NCBI RefSeq assembly: GCF_900110275.1
Contig: NZ_FODC01000002.1
Span: forward strand, 310,001-374,000
Length of the DNA: 64,000 bases
From: Duganella sp. CF517
GTDB lineage: Bacteria > Pseudomonadota > Gammaproteobacteria > Burkholderiales > Burkholderiaceae_D
Reading direction: 5' to 3'
In this document: in pieces, positions 35,429 to 43,815 of the stretch
Layout of the letters: every line of letters starts with the position of its first letter
Position numbering within the stretch: the stretch's first letter is position 1
Translations under genes and position numbers: made by a program
Notes under the pieces: model-generated
Database searches by the model: none
The model's input: the letters and a program-made list of their open reading frames with translations, nothing else
Told to the model about the DNA's origin: nothing

Positions 35429-36322
35429 TTACTTACGCCGCATTTTACCGTCGGCGCCGTATGCGATTTCCTGCATCAGGATCGAGCGGCGATGGTCGCC
35501 GCCGCCCGGCAGCACATTGTCGTGGTAGAACAGCAGCGTCCTGCCATCGTGTTCCAGAATCGCCTGGTGATTGGTCGAGATCTTCAGGAAGTCGATCAGC
35601 ACGCCGCGATATTCAAACGGTCCCAGCGGCGACTTGCCGGTCGCGTAGACGATCTGCCCCGGCCAGCCGGTCGAGAACGAGAAGTAATAGACGCCCTCGT
35701 GCCGATGCAGGAACGGCGCTTCGCCGTACCCGGTCTTGGCCGGGAACTTGTCCACCACCACGTTCTTGATGCCGCCGACCGCGCTCTTCAAGTCGGCCGA
35801 CAACCCGACCACCTTCGGCACCCGCGTGCCAAAGTACAGATAAATGCGCTGGTCCTTGTCGATGAACACGGCCGGATCGATCGGCTCGTCGCCGGCATTG
35901 GCGTCGCGCGGGGTGTCGATCAAGGGCTTGCCGATCAGGTCGACAAACGGTCCCATCGGACTATCGCTGACGGCCACGCCGATTTGCTTGCCGCCCACCG
36001 GCGCGAAGAAATAGTATTTGCCGCCGTGCTCGACCGCCTCCGGCGCCCATGCCTTGGCGTCCGCGCTGGCCCACTTGAATATGCTCGCCGGCAGAATCGG
36101 GCCATGATCCTTCCAGTTCTTCAAATCGGGCGAGGTCAGCACGCGCCATGACGTCGAGTCCCAGTATTTGCCCGAGTTGTTCTGATCGTCGGTCGCGTAG
36201 ACAACATACTGTCCGGCGAAAAAGTGCGGCGACGGATCGGCGGCGAAGTTTTTGGTCAGCAAAGTCTGCGCATTCGCGCAGGCGCTCGCTGCAAGCAGCA
36301 CGGCGGCCAGGATAGTGTTCAT
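35429..36322 (-). CDS. Secreted GH43-family glycoside hydrolase
   Basis: A 297-residue single-domain five-blade beta-propeller enzyme with signal peptide (MNTILAAVLLAASACANA). GH43-type acid residues: AADPSPHFF (general base Asp), PIDPAVFID (Asp modulator), and TGYGEAPFLHRH (catalytic Glu). GH43 enzymes usually cleave arabinose or xylose from plant polymers; the exact linkage is not predictable. GGAG precedes the ATG. It stands alone, about 18 kb from the glycosidase operon. Confidence 0.88.
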   Translation of the reverse strand: MNTILAAVLLAASACANAQTLLTKNFAADPSPHFFAGQYVVYATDDQNNSGKYWDSTSWRVLTSPDLKNWKDHGPILPASIFKWASADAKAWAPEAVEHGGKYYFFAPVGGKQIGVAVSDSPMGPFVDLIGKPLIDTPRDANAGDEPIDPAVFIDKDQRIYLYFGTRVPKVVGLSADLKSAVGGIKNVVVDKFPAKTGYGEAPFLHRHEGVYYFSFSTGWPGQIVYATGKSPLGPFEYRGVLIDFLKISTNHQAILEHDGRTLLFYHDNVLPGGGDHRRSILMQEIAYGADGKMRRK

Positions 36323-36399
36323 GCAGTCTCCAATATTTTTATTGAGACGATGGTAAAACCGGGAACGACCGCCGAGATATAACTTTATTGGGTTCAGCC

Positions 36400-36427
36400 A
36401 TAAAAAAAGCAGCCCGAAGGCTGCTTT
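36400..36427 (-). terminator. Rho-independent terminator after M28 peptidase
   Basis: On the minus strand AAAGCAGCC-TTCG-GGCTGCTTT followed by TTTTA. A perfect 9-bp stem with a UUCG loop and a T run, 20 bases after the M28 stop. Confidence 0.92.
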
Positions 36428-36446
36428 CCGACAGAACCACCAGCGC

Positions 36447-38078
36447 TTACTTGACGTTGCGCGGCTTGGCGAAGGCGTCGCCGGCCTTCCATTCGGGCAG
36501 CTTCGGGCTGTCGGCGATCATGCGGCCCAGGTTCAGCGTGTATTGCGCCATCTGCACCATGCCCGACAAGTCCCAGCTGGCGTCGTACTCGTCGCTGACC
36601 TGGTGGTAGCGCTTGCCGTAGGCGTCCGCCTTCAGCTTGGAGCCGGCCGGGTCCTTGACGTACTCGCGGCCGCCCTCGATCGAGAACGCGGGTACGCCTT
36701 GCTTGGCGAAACTGAAGTGGTCGCTGCGGAAATAGCCGCCGGCCAGATCCGGTTCCGCTTCGGCGATGCGCATGCCCATCTTGCTGGCGGTGGCTTGCGC
36801 CATCTTGCCCAGTTCGGTGCGCTCGCTGCCCTGGGTGCCGATGTCGCGCGTGGCGCCGACGAAATTCAGGCTGTCCAGATTCAGGTTGGCGGCGGTTTTC
36901 GCCAGCGGCCACAACGGCGCCGTCGCGTAGGCCGCGCTGCCCAGCAGCCCTTGCTCCTCGGCGGCGACCCACAGGAACATCTGGCTGCGCTTGGCGGGCG
37001 AACGGACCGCCTGTTGCGCCATCGCCAGCAAACCGGCCGTGCCCGAGGCATTGTCGACCGCGCCGTTGAAGATGGTGTCGCCGCCATCGCCCTGCTTGCC
37101 CAAATGATCGTAGTGGGCGCTGTAAATGACGACTTCATCCTTCAGCTTCGGATCGGTGCCCGGCACCACGGCGGCAACGTTGAACTGGTCGACCTTGCGC
37201 ACGGCGGCCTTCATCTCGCCGCTTAGCTTGGCGGCCAGCGGCACCGGCTTGAAGTCCTTGCGCTCGGCGGCGGCGCGCAGCGCATCCAGATCCTGGCCGG
37301 CGGCCTTGAACAGGGTGCGCGCGGTGTCGTCCGTCATCCAGCCCTGCAGCTCGGTACCCAGCGTGCCGGCCGCCAGCTGGAAGCGCTCCACGCCCGACCA
37401 GCTGTTCTGGATCACACTCCAGCCGTACGAGGCGGTCGGCGTCGTATGGATCAGCAACACGCCGGCGGCGCCCTGGCGCTTTGCCTCCTCGAACTTGTAG
37501 GTCCAGCGGCCGTAGTACGTCAGGCCCTTGCCGTTGAAGCGGTTCGGCTGCTCGGCGCTCGGCTGCGGATCGTTGACCATCATCACCAGGATCTTGCCCT
37601 TGAGATCGGCGCCCTTGAAATCGTCCCATTGCTCGTCCTGCGCGGTGATGCCATAGCCGACGAACACCAGGTCCGCGGTGAAACTGTGCGCGGCGCTGGC
37701 GTCGCCCGGCGCGAACACCCAGTCCTTGCCAAAGCTGATCGGCAGCGCCTGGCCGCCCGCTTCCAGCTTCAGCGTGCTCTCGGCGGGCAGCGTCTTGACG
37801 CCGGCGATCCGCACCGCCTGGCGATAGCTGTCGCCGTTACCGGGCTTCAAGCCCAGCGCCAGCGACTGCGTTTCCAGATAGGAGACGGTCAGGTCGGCGC
37901 CGCGTTGGCCGGTGCCCCGGCCTTCCAGCAAATCGCTGGACAGGAACGCGAGGTGCGCGCGCAGCGGCGCTTCCTGCACCACGGCAGCGGTTTTGCCGCT
38001 GGCCGCCTGCGCGGGGAAAGCCAGCGCCAGGCTGATGGCCAAGGCGGAGGCGATAAAGGATGGGGTCATTTTTTGCAT
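36447..38078 (-). CDS. Secreted M28 family metallopeptidase with PA domain
   Basis: A 543-residue exported aminopeptidase-like enzyme with signal peptide (MQKMTPSFIASALAISLALA, cleavage near AQAAS). The PA insert (about 120-290) precedes the zinc-peptidase domain. Metal and catalytic residues are visible: YSAHYDHLG, GAVDNASG, WVAAEEQGLLG, NLDSLN and KRYHQVSDE. AGGAC precedes the ATG. It probably degrades peptides in the periplasm or outside; specificity unknown. Confidence 0.93.
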   Translation of the reverse strand: MQKMTPSFIASALAISLALAFPAQAASGKTAAVVQEAPLRAHLAFLSSDLLEGRGTGQRGADLTVSYLETQSLALGLKPGNGDSYRQAVRIAGVKTLPAESTLKLEAGGQALPISFGKDWVFAPGDASAAHSFTADLVFVGYGITAQDEQWDDFKGADLKGKILVMMVNDPQPSAEQPNRFNGKGLTYYGRWTYKFEEAKRQGAAGVLLIHTTPTASYGWSVIQNSWSGVERFQLAAGTLGTELQGWMTDDTARTLFKAAGQDLDALRAAAERKDFKPVPLAAKLSGEMKAAVRKVDQFNVAAVVPGTDPKLKDEVVIYSAHYDHLGKQGDGGDTIFNGAVDNASGTAGLLAMAQQAVRSPAKRSQMFLWVAAEEQGLLGSAAYATAPLWPLAKTAANLNLDSLNFVGATRDIGTQGSERTELGKMAQATASKMGMRIAEAEPDLAGGYFRSDHFSFAKQGVPAFSIEGGREYVKDPAGSKLKADAYGKRYHQVSDEYDASWDLSGMVQMAQYTLNLGRMIADSPKLPEWKAGDAFAKPRNVK

Positions 38079-38192
38079 GATGTCCTGAAGGCGTGGATGA
38101 TGAACGCGCTAAATGAGCGCGCGCACATTGTAAGACATTTGCCGCCGCGGCCGACGGCCGTCCATTGCGCAGCGCAGCATGGTCCGCCGCGT

Positions 38193-38198
38193 TAAAAT
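38193..38198 (+). promoter_or_regulatory. Likely -10 element of gluQ (leaderless)
   Basis: TAAAAT ends 6 bases before the gluQ ATG at 38205, so transcription would begin at or next to the start codon. No Shine-Dalgarno is present; no clear -35 is seen. Confidence 0.4.
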
Positions 38199-38204
38199 GG
38201 CGGC

Positions 38205-39140
38205 ATGACCGATCGCGACAATACTGCCGAAGACGCCGTTGCACCCTACATAGGCCGCTTCGCGCCCTCCCCGACCGGCCCGCTGCACATCGGTTCGCTG
38301 GTGGCCGCGATGGCCAGTTACCTGGACGCCAAAGTCCACCAAGGCCGGTGGCTGGTGCGCATCGAAGACGTCGACGGCGACCGCAACGTCGCCGGCGCCG
38401 ACCAGCACATCCTGGCCTCGCTGCAACGCTGCGGCATGGACTGGGATGGCGAGGTCACCTGGCAAAGCCGCCGTACCGACCTGTACGAACAGGCGCTGCG
38501 ACGGCTTGGCGACCTGGTTTACCCCTGCGGCTGCTCCCGCAGGGAAATCGCCGATTCGCAACTGGGCCTGACCGGCAGGCAGGCGCAGGCGCTGATCTAC
38601 CCCGGCACCTGCCGCCACGGCCTGGCGCCCGGCAAGAGCGCCCGCGCGCTGCGCCTGAAAGTGCCGCAATCGCCGCACTGCGTGATCGGCTTCGACGACC
38701 GCTGGGCCGGCCACATCGGCCAGGACCTGACCGACGAGGCCGGCGACTTCGTCATCAAGCGCGCCGACGGCTTCTGGGCCTATCAACTGGCGGTGGTGGT
38801 CGACGACGGCGACCAGGGCGTGACCGACATCGTGCGCGGCGCCGACCTGCTCGACTCGACCCCGCGCCAGCTCTATCTGCAACAGGCGCTCGGCCTGCCG
38901 CGGCCGCGCTACCTGCATGTGCCGGTGGTGGTCAACGCGCTGGGCGAGAAACTCTCCAAGCAGACCGGCGCCATGGCCTTCGACAACGGCGCGCCGCCGG
39001 ACCAGCTGCTGCAACAGGCGCTGCTGCCGGCCGCGCGCTTCCTCGGCATGGATGTCCAGGCCGACACGATCGAAGGCTTCTGGCGGGCCGCCACGCCGGC
39101 CTGGGCGCAAGTTCTGCGGAATCTGCCTATTTCGCGCTAG
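38205..39140 (+). CDS. gluQ: Glutamyl-Q tRNA(Asp) synthetase
   Basis: A GluRS-like enzyme lacking the anticodon-binding domain, which attaches Glu to queuosine in tRNA-Asp; 311 residues. RFAPSPTGPLHIGSL is the HIGH signature, EKLSKQ the KMSKS-like, and YPCGCSRREI with YPGTCRHG form the zinc site. RADGFWAYQLAVVVDD is also typical. It is followed 68 bp later by the CYTH-CHAD gene. Confidence 0.95.
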   Translation: MTDRDNTAEDAVAPYIGRFAPSPTGPLHIGSLVAAMASYLDAKVHQGRWLVRIEDVDGDRNVAGADQHILASLQRCGMDWDGEVTWQSRRTDLYEQALRRLGDLVYPCGCSRREIADSQLGLTGRQAQALIYPGTCRHGLAPGKSARALRLKVPQSPHCVIGFDDRWAGHIGQDLTDEAGDFVIKRADGFWAYQLAVVVDDGDQGVTDIVRGADLLDSTPRQLYLQQALGLPRPRYLHVPVVVNALGEKLSKQTGAMAFDNGAPPDQLLQQALLPAARFLGMDVQADTIEGFWRAATPAWAQVLRNLPISR

Positions 39141-39196
39141 TCTCGACCCCGGTCAAGCCCGGCAGAGCCGTGCGCCGCCCGTCCGGATTTTTCATC

Positions 39197-39202
39197 TACA
39201 CT
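39197..39202 (+). promoter_or_regulatory. Likely -10 element of CYTH-CHAD gene (leaderless)
   Basis: TACACT ends 6 bases before the ATG at 39209. No Shine-Dalgarno lies between, so a leaderless mRNA is possible. Confidence 0.3.
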
Positions 39203-39208
39203 GGCGCC

Positions 39209-40711
39209 ATGGAAGTCGAACTCAAACTCTTACTCGCCGCCGCCGACAACGAGGCGCTGATGGCCCACCCGCTGATCGCCGCGCACGCCGGCCGACCCGC
39301 GCGCTCGCAACAAATGACGGCGCGCTACTTCGATACGCCGGATCTGCATTTCCTGCACCACGGCGCCGGCTTGCGCGTGCGCAAAGTCGGCGAGGAGTGG
39401 ATACAGACGATGAAGGCCGGCGGCAGCGTGCAAAGCGGCTTGCATAGCCGCAACGAGTGGGAATGTCCGGTGGACCGGGCCTGGCCGCGCCTCGGCCGCC
39501 TGCGCAAGCTGATCGGCGACGAGCCGCAATGGCGCGACATGCTGGACCTGCCGGACCTGAAGGAGCGGCTGGAACCGCTGTTCGTGGTGGAGGTCGAACG
39601 CCACACCTGGGACCTGGAAATCGAAGGCAATTCGATCGAATTGGTGCTCGACCACGGCCACATCGAACGCCATGGCCGCACAATCGACATCAACGAGATC
39701 GAACTGGAACTGAAGGAAGGCGAACCGGCGGCGCTGTACGCCTTCGCGCTGGAACTGCACAAGCAGATTCCCCTGCGTCTTAGCAATATCAGCAAGGCCG
39801 AACGGGGCTATCTGCTATGCCGCCAAACCGGCACCGCGCCCTACCGCGCCCAAGCGCTGGGCCTGGACCCCGACGCCACCGTCGGCGAGGCGCTCAAGAC
39901 CATCCTCGACAACTGCCTGCAGCACATCCAGCGCAACGAGGAGGCCGTCATCCATGGCGACGATCCGGAAACATTGCACCAGATGCGCGTCGGCCTGCGC
40001 CGCCTGCGTTCGGCCTTGAAACTGTTCGACACCGCCGCCCCCTGCCCGCACGCGCTGGCGGCCGACATCGCCTGGCTGGGCACGGAGCTGGGCGCCGCCC
40101 GCGACGCCGACGTGCTGTTGATGTCGACCTTGCCGCGCATCCAGTCCAATCCGGGCGGCAAGAACGGGCTGCTGGAATTGCAGGCGCTGGCCTTGGCCGC
40201 CGCGCGCGGCTACCGCAAAACGGCGGCCAAGGCGCTGCTGTCGCCGCGCTACACGCAACTCTTATTATCGATGGGTGTGTGGATGCAGCACATCGCCACC
40301 GACGTGCCCGACAGTCCGCTGCCCAAATTCGTCCACTCGACGATGCAGCGGCTGCACAAGCAACTGATCAAGCGCGCCAACCGCATGGACGACGACGACG
40401 CCGACGCCATCCACCGCACCCGCATCGCCGCCAAGCGCGCCCGCTACGCGCTGGAATTCTTCCACTCGCTATACCGGCAGAAGGGCTCGCGGCAGTACCT
40501 GAAGACATTGGCGGCGATCCAGTCGGAGCTGGGCCAGCACAACGACCTCATCATCGCCGACCGGCTGCTGCAGGAAATGGCCGAGCAGCATCCGGACGCG
40601 GCCGACACCATCGGCTACGCGCGCGGCTACCTACAGGCGTTGCAGTCGCAAAAGCCGGTCGACCTGGACCAGATCCGCGGCACCTTGCACCACCTCAAGC
40701 TGCCGCACTGA
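39209..40711 (+). CDS. CYTH-CHAD inorganic triphosphatase (YgiF-like)
   Basis: A 500-residue protein. The CYTH domain (1-200) starts MEVELKLLL, the ExExK motif that binds triphosphate and metal; ARYFDTPDLHFL and LELKEGEPAALYAFA complete the tunnel. The CHAD domain (about 215-495) has repeated His/Arg helices (ETLHQMRVGLRRLRSALKLF and RTRIAAKRARYALEF) likely to bind polyphosphate. Activity as triphosphatase is the known role for E. coli YgiF. The start at 39209 agrees with the family; the long frame before it is antiparallel to gluQ. Confidence 0.9.
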   Translation: MEVELKLLLAAADNEALMAHPLIAAHAGRPARSQQMTARYFDTPDLHFLHHGAGLRVRKVGEEWIQTMKAGGSVQSGLHSRNEWECPVDRAWPRLGRLRKLIGDEPQWRDMLDLPDLKERLEPLFVVEVERHTWDLEIEGNSIELVLDHGHIERHGRTIDINEIELELKEGEPAALYAFALELHKQIPLRLSNISKAERGYLLCRQTGTAPYRAQALGLDPDATVGEALKTILDNCLQHIQRNEEAVIHGDDPETLHQMRVGLRRLRSALKLFDTAAPCPHALAADIAWLGTELGAARDADVLLMSTLPRIQSNPGGKNGLLELQALALAAARGYRKTAAKALLSPRYTQLLLSMGVWMQHIATDVPDSPLPKFVHSTMQRLHKQLIKRANRMDDDDADAIHRTRIAAKRARYALEFFHSLYRQKGSRQYLKTLAAIQSELGQHNDLIIADRLLQEMAEQHPDAADTIGYARGYLQALQSQKPVDLDQIRGTLHHLKLPH

Positions 40712-40724
40712 CCGCCGCAACCGC

Positions 40725-41147
40725 CTAGCGCGCCGCGCCGCTCGCGGCCGGCACCGGCTTCGACGTCACCGTCCAAGCCAGCGTGCCGGTGCACCTGGCC
40801 CGCACCACGGCCGCCAGCGTATCGTCGGCCTCCTCGGTCGCCAGCGGGTATTCCTTGCTGCCCTCGATCTTGAAATGCAGCTCGGGCATGGTGGAACTGG
40901 CCGTCTTCGACAGCACCGGCGCGTAGCCACGCTCGACGAGAATTTGCCGGCAAGGCTCGAGTCCCTTCAAATCGAGCGATTCCAGTTTGATGCCGAACAC
41001 CCAGCGCTCGGCCACGCCGCGCGCCGCCAGCACCGGGTCGGGCAGCATCAGGTTCGATGGCAAGGTGGCGGCGCCGGCATTGGCGGCGAACGCGGCGGCG
41101 GCCAGCAAGGCGGCGCGGACGATGGAGGAAACGGGACGGCGGGACAT
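40725..41147 (-). CDS. Secreted hypothetical protein
   Basis: A 140-residue protein with a clear signal peptide (MSRRPVSSIVRAALLAAAAF to GAA). The start at 41147 is chosen because GAGGA is 6 bases upstream of it; GAGGA touches the other ATG at 41153. Mature region has two Cys (GLEPCRQ, VRARCTG) that may pair. No domain recognised. Convergent with the CYTH-CHAD gene. Confidence 0.72.
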   Translation of the reverse strand: MSRRPVSSIVRAALLAAAAFAANAGAATLPSNLMLPDPVLAARGVAERWVFGIKLESLDLKGLEPCRQILVERGYAPVLSKTASSTMPELHFKIEGSKEYPLATEEADDTLAAVVRARCTGTLAWTVTSKPVPAASGAAR

Positions 41148-41184
41148 GGGCATTCCTCAAAATTTGAATCAAGCCGCCATGGTA

Positions 41185-41784
41185 TCAGCCCACGAGAATT
41201 GGATACAGCGTGGCCACCAACAGCAGCGCCATTACCACGTTAAAGATGCGCACCGAACGCGGGTCCTGCAATAGCCGGCGCATCGCCACCCCGAACATCG
41301 CCCACGCGCCGACGCCGAACGTGCCGACCGCGTTGAACACCAGCGCCAGCTGCGCCACGTCGAGCACGCCAAAGCCCTGCGGCAGATACGTGGTGATCGC
41401 GCTGATGGCCATGACCCAGGCCTTGGGATTAATCCACTGAAACGCCGCCGCGCCCACGAACCCCATCGGCTTGGACCGCCCCGCCTGCTCGGCGTTCATC
41501 GGCGCGGCGTTGGCCAGCTTCCACGCCAGCCACAGCAAGTAAATCGCGCCGACGTACTTCAGTATCAGCTGCAACACCGGAAACCGGACGAACACCGCGT
41601 GCAAGCCCAGCCCGGTGGCGAAGATCATGAAGGCGAAGCCGAAGGTGATGCCGAACAGATGCGGCAGCGAGCGCTTGAATCCATAGTTCAACCCCGAGGC
41701 CATGATCATCGCGTTGTTCGGTCCCGGCGTGATCGAGGTGACGGCGGCGAAGGTGCACAAGGGCAGCAAGAGTTCGGGCGACAT
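41185..41784 (-). CDS. LysE/RhtB family translocator
   Basis: A 199-residue amino acid exporter of six transmembrane helices. The N-terminus reads MSPELLLPLCTFAAVTSITPGPNN, where TPGPNN is the LysE-family hallmark, and WINPKAWVMAI is in helix 4. Start 41784 has GGAAAA upstream; upstream in-frame sequence is promoter DNA with palindromic GTACCGGTAC. Exports amino acids or related compounds; substrate unknown. Confidence 0.9.
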   Translation of the reverse strand: MSPELLLPLCTFAAVTSITPGPNNAMIMASGLNYGFKRSLPHLFGITFGFAFMIFATGLGLHAVFVRFPVLQLILKYVGAIYLLWLAWKLANAAPMNAEQAGRSKPMGFVGAAAFQWINPKAWVMAISAITTYLPQGFGVLDVAQLALVFNAVGTFGVGAWAMFGVAMRRLLQDPRSVRIFNVVMALLLVATLYPILVG

Positions 41785-41850
41785 AGTTTTTCCAGTGGCG
41801 ATCAATGAGGGGAATCGATTGCTTGATTGTAGACGCAACTGTTCTGGCGC

Positions 41851-41860
41851 GTACCGGTAC
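41851..41860. promoter_or_regulatory. Palindrome in the LysE promoter region
   Basis: GTACCGGTAC is a perfect 10-bp palindrome, 67 bp upstream of the LysE-type ATG and flanked by an AACTGT/ACAGTT pair on wider spacing. It may be an operator. TACAAT on the minus strand nearby is a possible -10. Confidence 0.35.
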
Positions 41861-41892
41861 AGTTTCACACACTGTGCACCGGCGTGTATTGG

Positions 41893-42900
41893 TCATTTGG
41901 CCGATACGACCGCCGCCCCCCTCGCCCCCCGTGCCTTGGGCGCCGCCGGCGCCGGCTTGCGCTGGCCGCCGAGCAGCTTGTAAAAGCTCTCCAGCTCCCG
42001 CCGCACCAGGTCCTGGCCGTTCTCGATGACGAAGTCCTGGAACGAGGCGGCCACCTTCGGGATCGGCTGGCCGCTCAAGTGCATGATGTGCCAGTCCGCC
42101 TCCACCGGATTTTCCTGCATCGGCAGGATCGCCAGCAAGCCGGCTTCGAACTCCAGGCCGCAGGCGTGCACCGATAAAAATCCCAGTCCCAATCCGGCCG
42201 ACACCATGCGCTTGATCGCCTCGTTGCTGGACACCTCGGAGCCGAATTCGGCCGGGTGTCCGGCCTCGCGCAGCAGCTTCTCGACCGCCGTGCGGGTACC
42301 GGAGCCGCGCTCGCGCACCATCAGGTTGGCGGCCATGACGTCGTTGAGCGTGATTTTTTTCTTCTTCATCAGCGGATGCGCGGGGCTGGCGACAAAGGCC
42401 ATTGGATGGCGCGCGAACTTGGCCGCGTTGGTGCGCAGCTCGCGCGGCGGCGTGCCCATGATGGCCAGATCGATCTCCTGGCGCGCCAGCATGTTGACGA
42501 TTTCCGAGCGGTTCCCCACCTGCAGCTTGAGGCGCACGTCCGGCCGCTTGATCGTGAACGGCACCAGCATCGGCGGCAGCAGGTGCTCGGCGGTGGTGAC
42601 GGCGCCGATGCGCAGCGTGCCGCTGGTGACGCCCTGCAGCGCCGCCAGTTCGTCGCCGGCCTGCTCCAGCAGCCGCAGGATGCGTTCCGAGAAAGTGGCC
42701 ATCACCTCGCCGGCGGCGGTCAGCTGGATGTTGCGCCCCACTTTGCGCGTGAGCGCGATGCCGGCGATGTCCTCCAGCGTGCGCAGTTGCAGCGAGACGG
42801 CCGGCTGCGTGACGTGCATCGCTTCGGCCGCGCGCGACACGCTCTCGTGGCGCGCCACCAAGACCAGCGATTGCAGCTGGCGGAAACTGGCGTGATACAT
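41893..42900 (-). CDS. LysR family regulator (CbbR-like)
   Basis: A 335-residue regulator. HTH: RAAEAMHVTQPAVSLQLRTL; the next segment ALTRKVGRNIQLT and LRIGAVTTAEHLLPPML resemble CbbR of RuBisCO regulation and relatives. GGGAGAG precedes the ATG. The last 25 residues are Lys/Ala-rich (RKPAPAAPKARG) and look disordered. It is divergent from a CbbY-like HAD gene, the arrangement expected for a CbbR-type regulator, but no RuBisCO gene is in the window. Confidence 0.9.
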   Translation of the reverse strand: MYHASFRQLQSLVLVARHESVSRAAEAMHVTQPAVSLQLRTLEDIAGIALTRKVGRNIQLTAAGEVMATFSERILRLLEQAGDELAALQGVTSGTLRIGAVTTAEHLLPPMLVPFTIKRPDVRLKLQVGNRSEIVNMLARQEIDLAIMGTPPRELRTNAAKFARHPMAFVASPAHPLMKKKKITLNDVMAANLMVRERGSGTRTAVEKLLREAGHPAEFGSEVSSNEAIKRMVSAGLGLGFLSVHACGLEFEAGLLAILPMQENPVEADWHIMHLSGQPIPKVAASFQDFVIENGQDLVRRELESFYKLLGGQRKPAPAAPKARGARGAAVVSAK

Positions 42901-43002
42901 AAGCTCTCCCTTATCAACTATCGAATATCTTTAATTTTTCTTTTGTAGATTCTACCGTTATATTTACGTCAATGCGATAGATCAAATTTTTGAGGGAACG
43001 AT

Positions 43003-43719
43003 ATGAGCATAGACGTGATCTTCCTTGGCCTCGACGGCGTCCTGTTCGACACCGAAGCGCTGCATCTGGCGGCCTGCAACGCGGCCTTCGCCAACGCCGG
43101 CCTGTCGCTGCGCTGGACCCTGCCCGCCCTGCGCGCGGCCGCCGCCAGCCACGGCTATGCGCGCGCCATCGGCACCGTCATCACCCGCGAACTGCTCGGC
43201 CGCGGCAAAGACCGGGGCCGCGCGGCCGAACTGTACGCCGACAAGCACCGCCAGTTCCACCAGGCGATCGTCGCCACCCCGCCGGCGGCGCTGCCGGCGG
43301 CGCTCACGCTGATCGACGACGCCATCGCCGCCGGCTGCAAGATCGGCATCCTCACCGACCTGCCGGCGCCGGCCACCTCGGCGCTGCTGGCCGGCAGCTT
43401 CGGAACGAACGTCAACAGCGTGTTCACGGTCGTCACCGGCGGCGCCGCTTTCGATGGTCCGTCCGGCACCGGCCCCTATGCCAAGGCGCTGCACGCGATG
43501 GGCGTGACGCCCGGCGACGCCATCGCCATCGACACGGCCGTCCCGAGCCTGCGCGCGGCTGGAGAAGCCGGCCTGTGGACGGTCTCGGTCGCCCCCTACG
43601 GCGCCGACCTGGTCCGCCCGCGCCAGTTCATCACCTTCGAAGCGCTGAACGAACTGCGCTCCAGTCCCTACACCCCCGACCAGCAGCAAAGCCAGGAACA
43701 TCAACACCTGGCCGCGTAA
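43003..43719 (+). CDS. CbbY-like HAD protein without nucleophile Asp
   Basis: A 238-residue HAD superfamily protein. Motif I reads IFLGLDGVLFDTE: the position of the nucleophile Asp (normally FDxDG) holds Gly9 (GGC), one base away from GAC. Other landmarks remain: ILTDLPAP (motif II Thr), GPYAKALHAMG (Lys), and AIDTAVPSLRAAGEAGLW (motif IV-like). It is likely inactive as a phosphatase, perhaps a binding or regulatory protein. The start has GAGGGA upstream. Divergent from the CbbR-like gene; the REP-like element follows. Confidence 0.85.
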   Translation: MSIDVIFLGLDGVLFDTEALHLAACNAAFANAGLSLRWTLPALRAAAASHGYARAIGTVITRELLGRGKDRGRAAELYADKHRQFHQAIVATPPAALPAALTLIDDAIAAGCKIGILTDLPAPATSALLAGSFGTNVNSVFTVVTGGAAFDGPSGTGPYAKALHAMGVTPGDAIAIDTAVPSLRAAGEAGLWTVSVAPYGADLVRPRQFITFEALNELRSSPYTPDQQQSQEHQHLAA

Positions 43720-43739
43720 AAAAAACACGGAGACGCGCA

Positions 43740-43772
43740 GGGCGGATTAACGCAAAGCGCGTAATCGGCCAC
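43740..43772. repeat. REP-like hairpin, second copy
   Basis: GGCGGATTA-N12-TAATCGGCC forms an 8-of-9 inverted repeat and shares GGCGGA and TAATCGGCC with the element at 24294-24370. It lies between the HAD and NDH-2 genes. Confidence 0.6.
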
Positions 43773-43815
43773 GCTCCGCCACGAACGCAATCGACTCACC
43801 AACCTGGAGAAAAAA

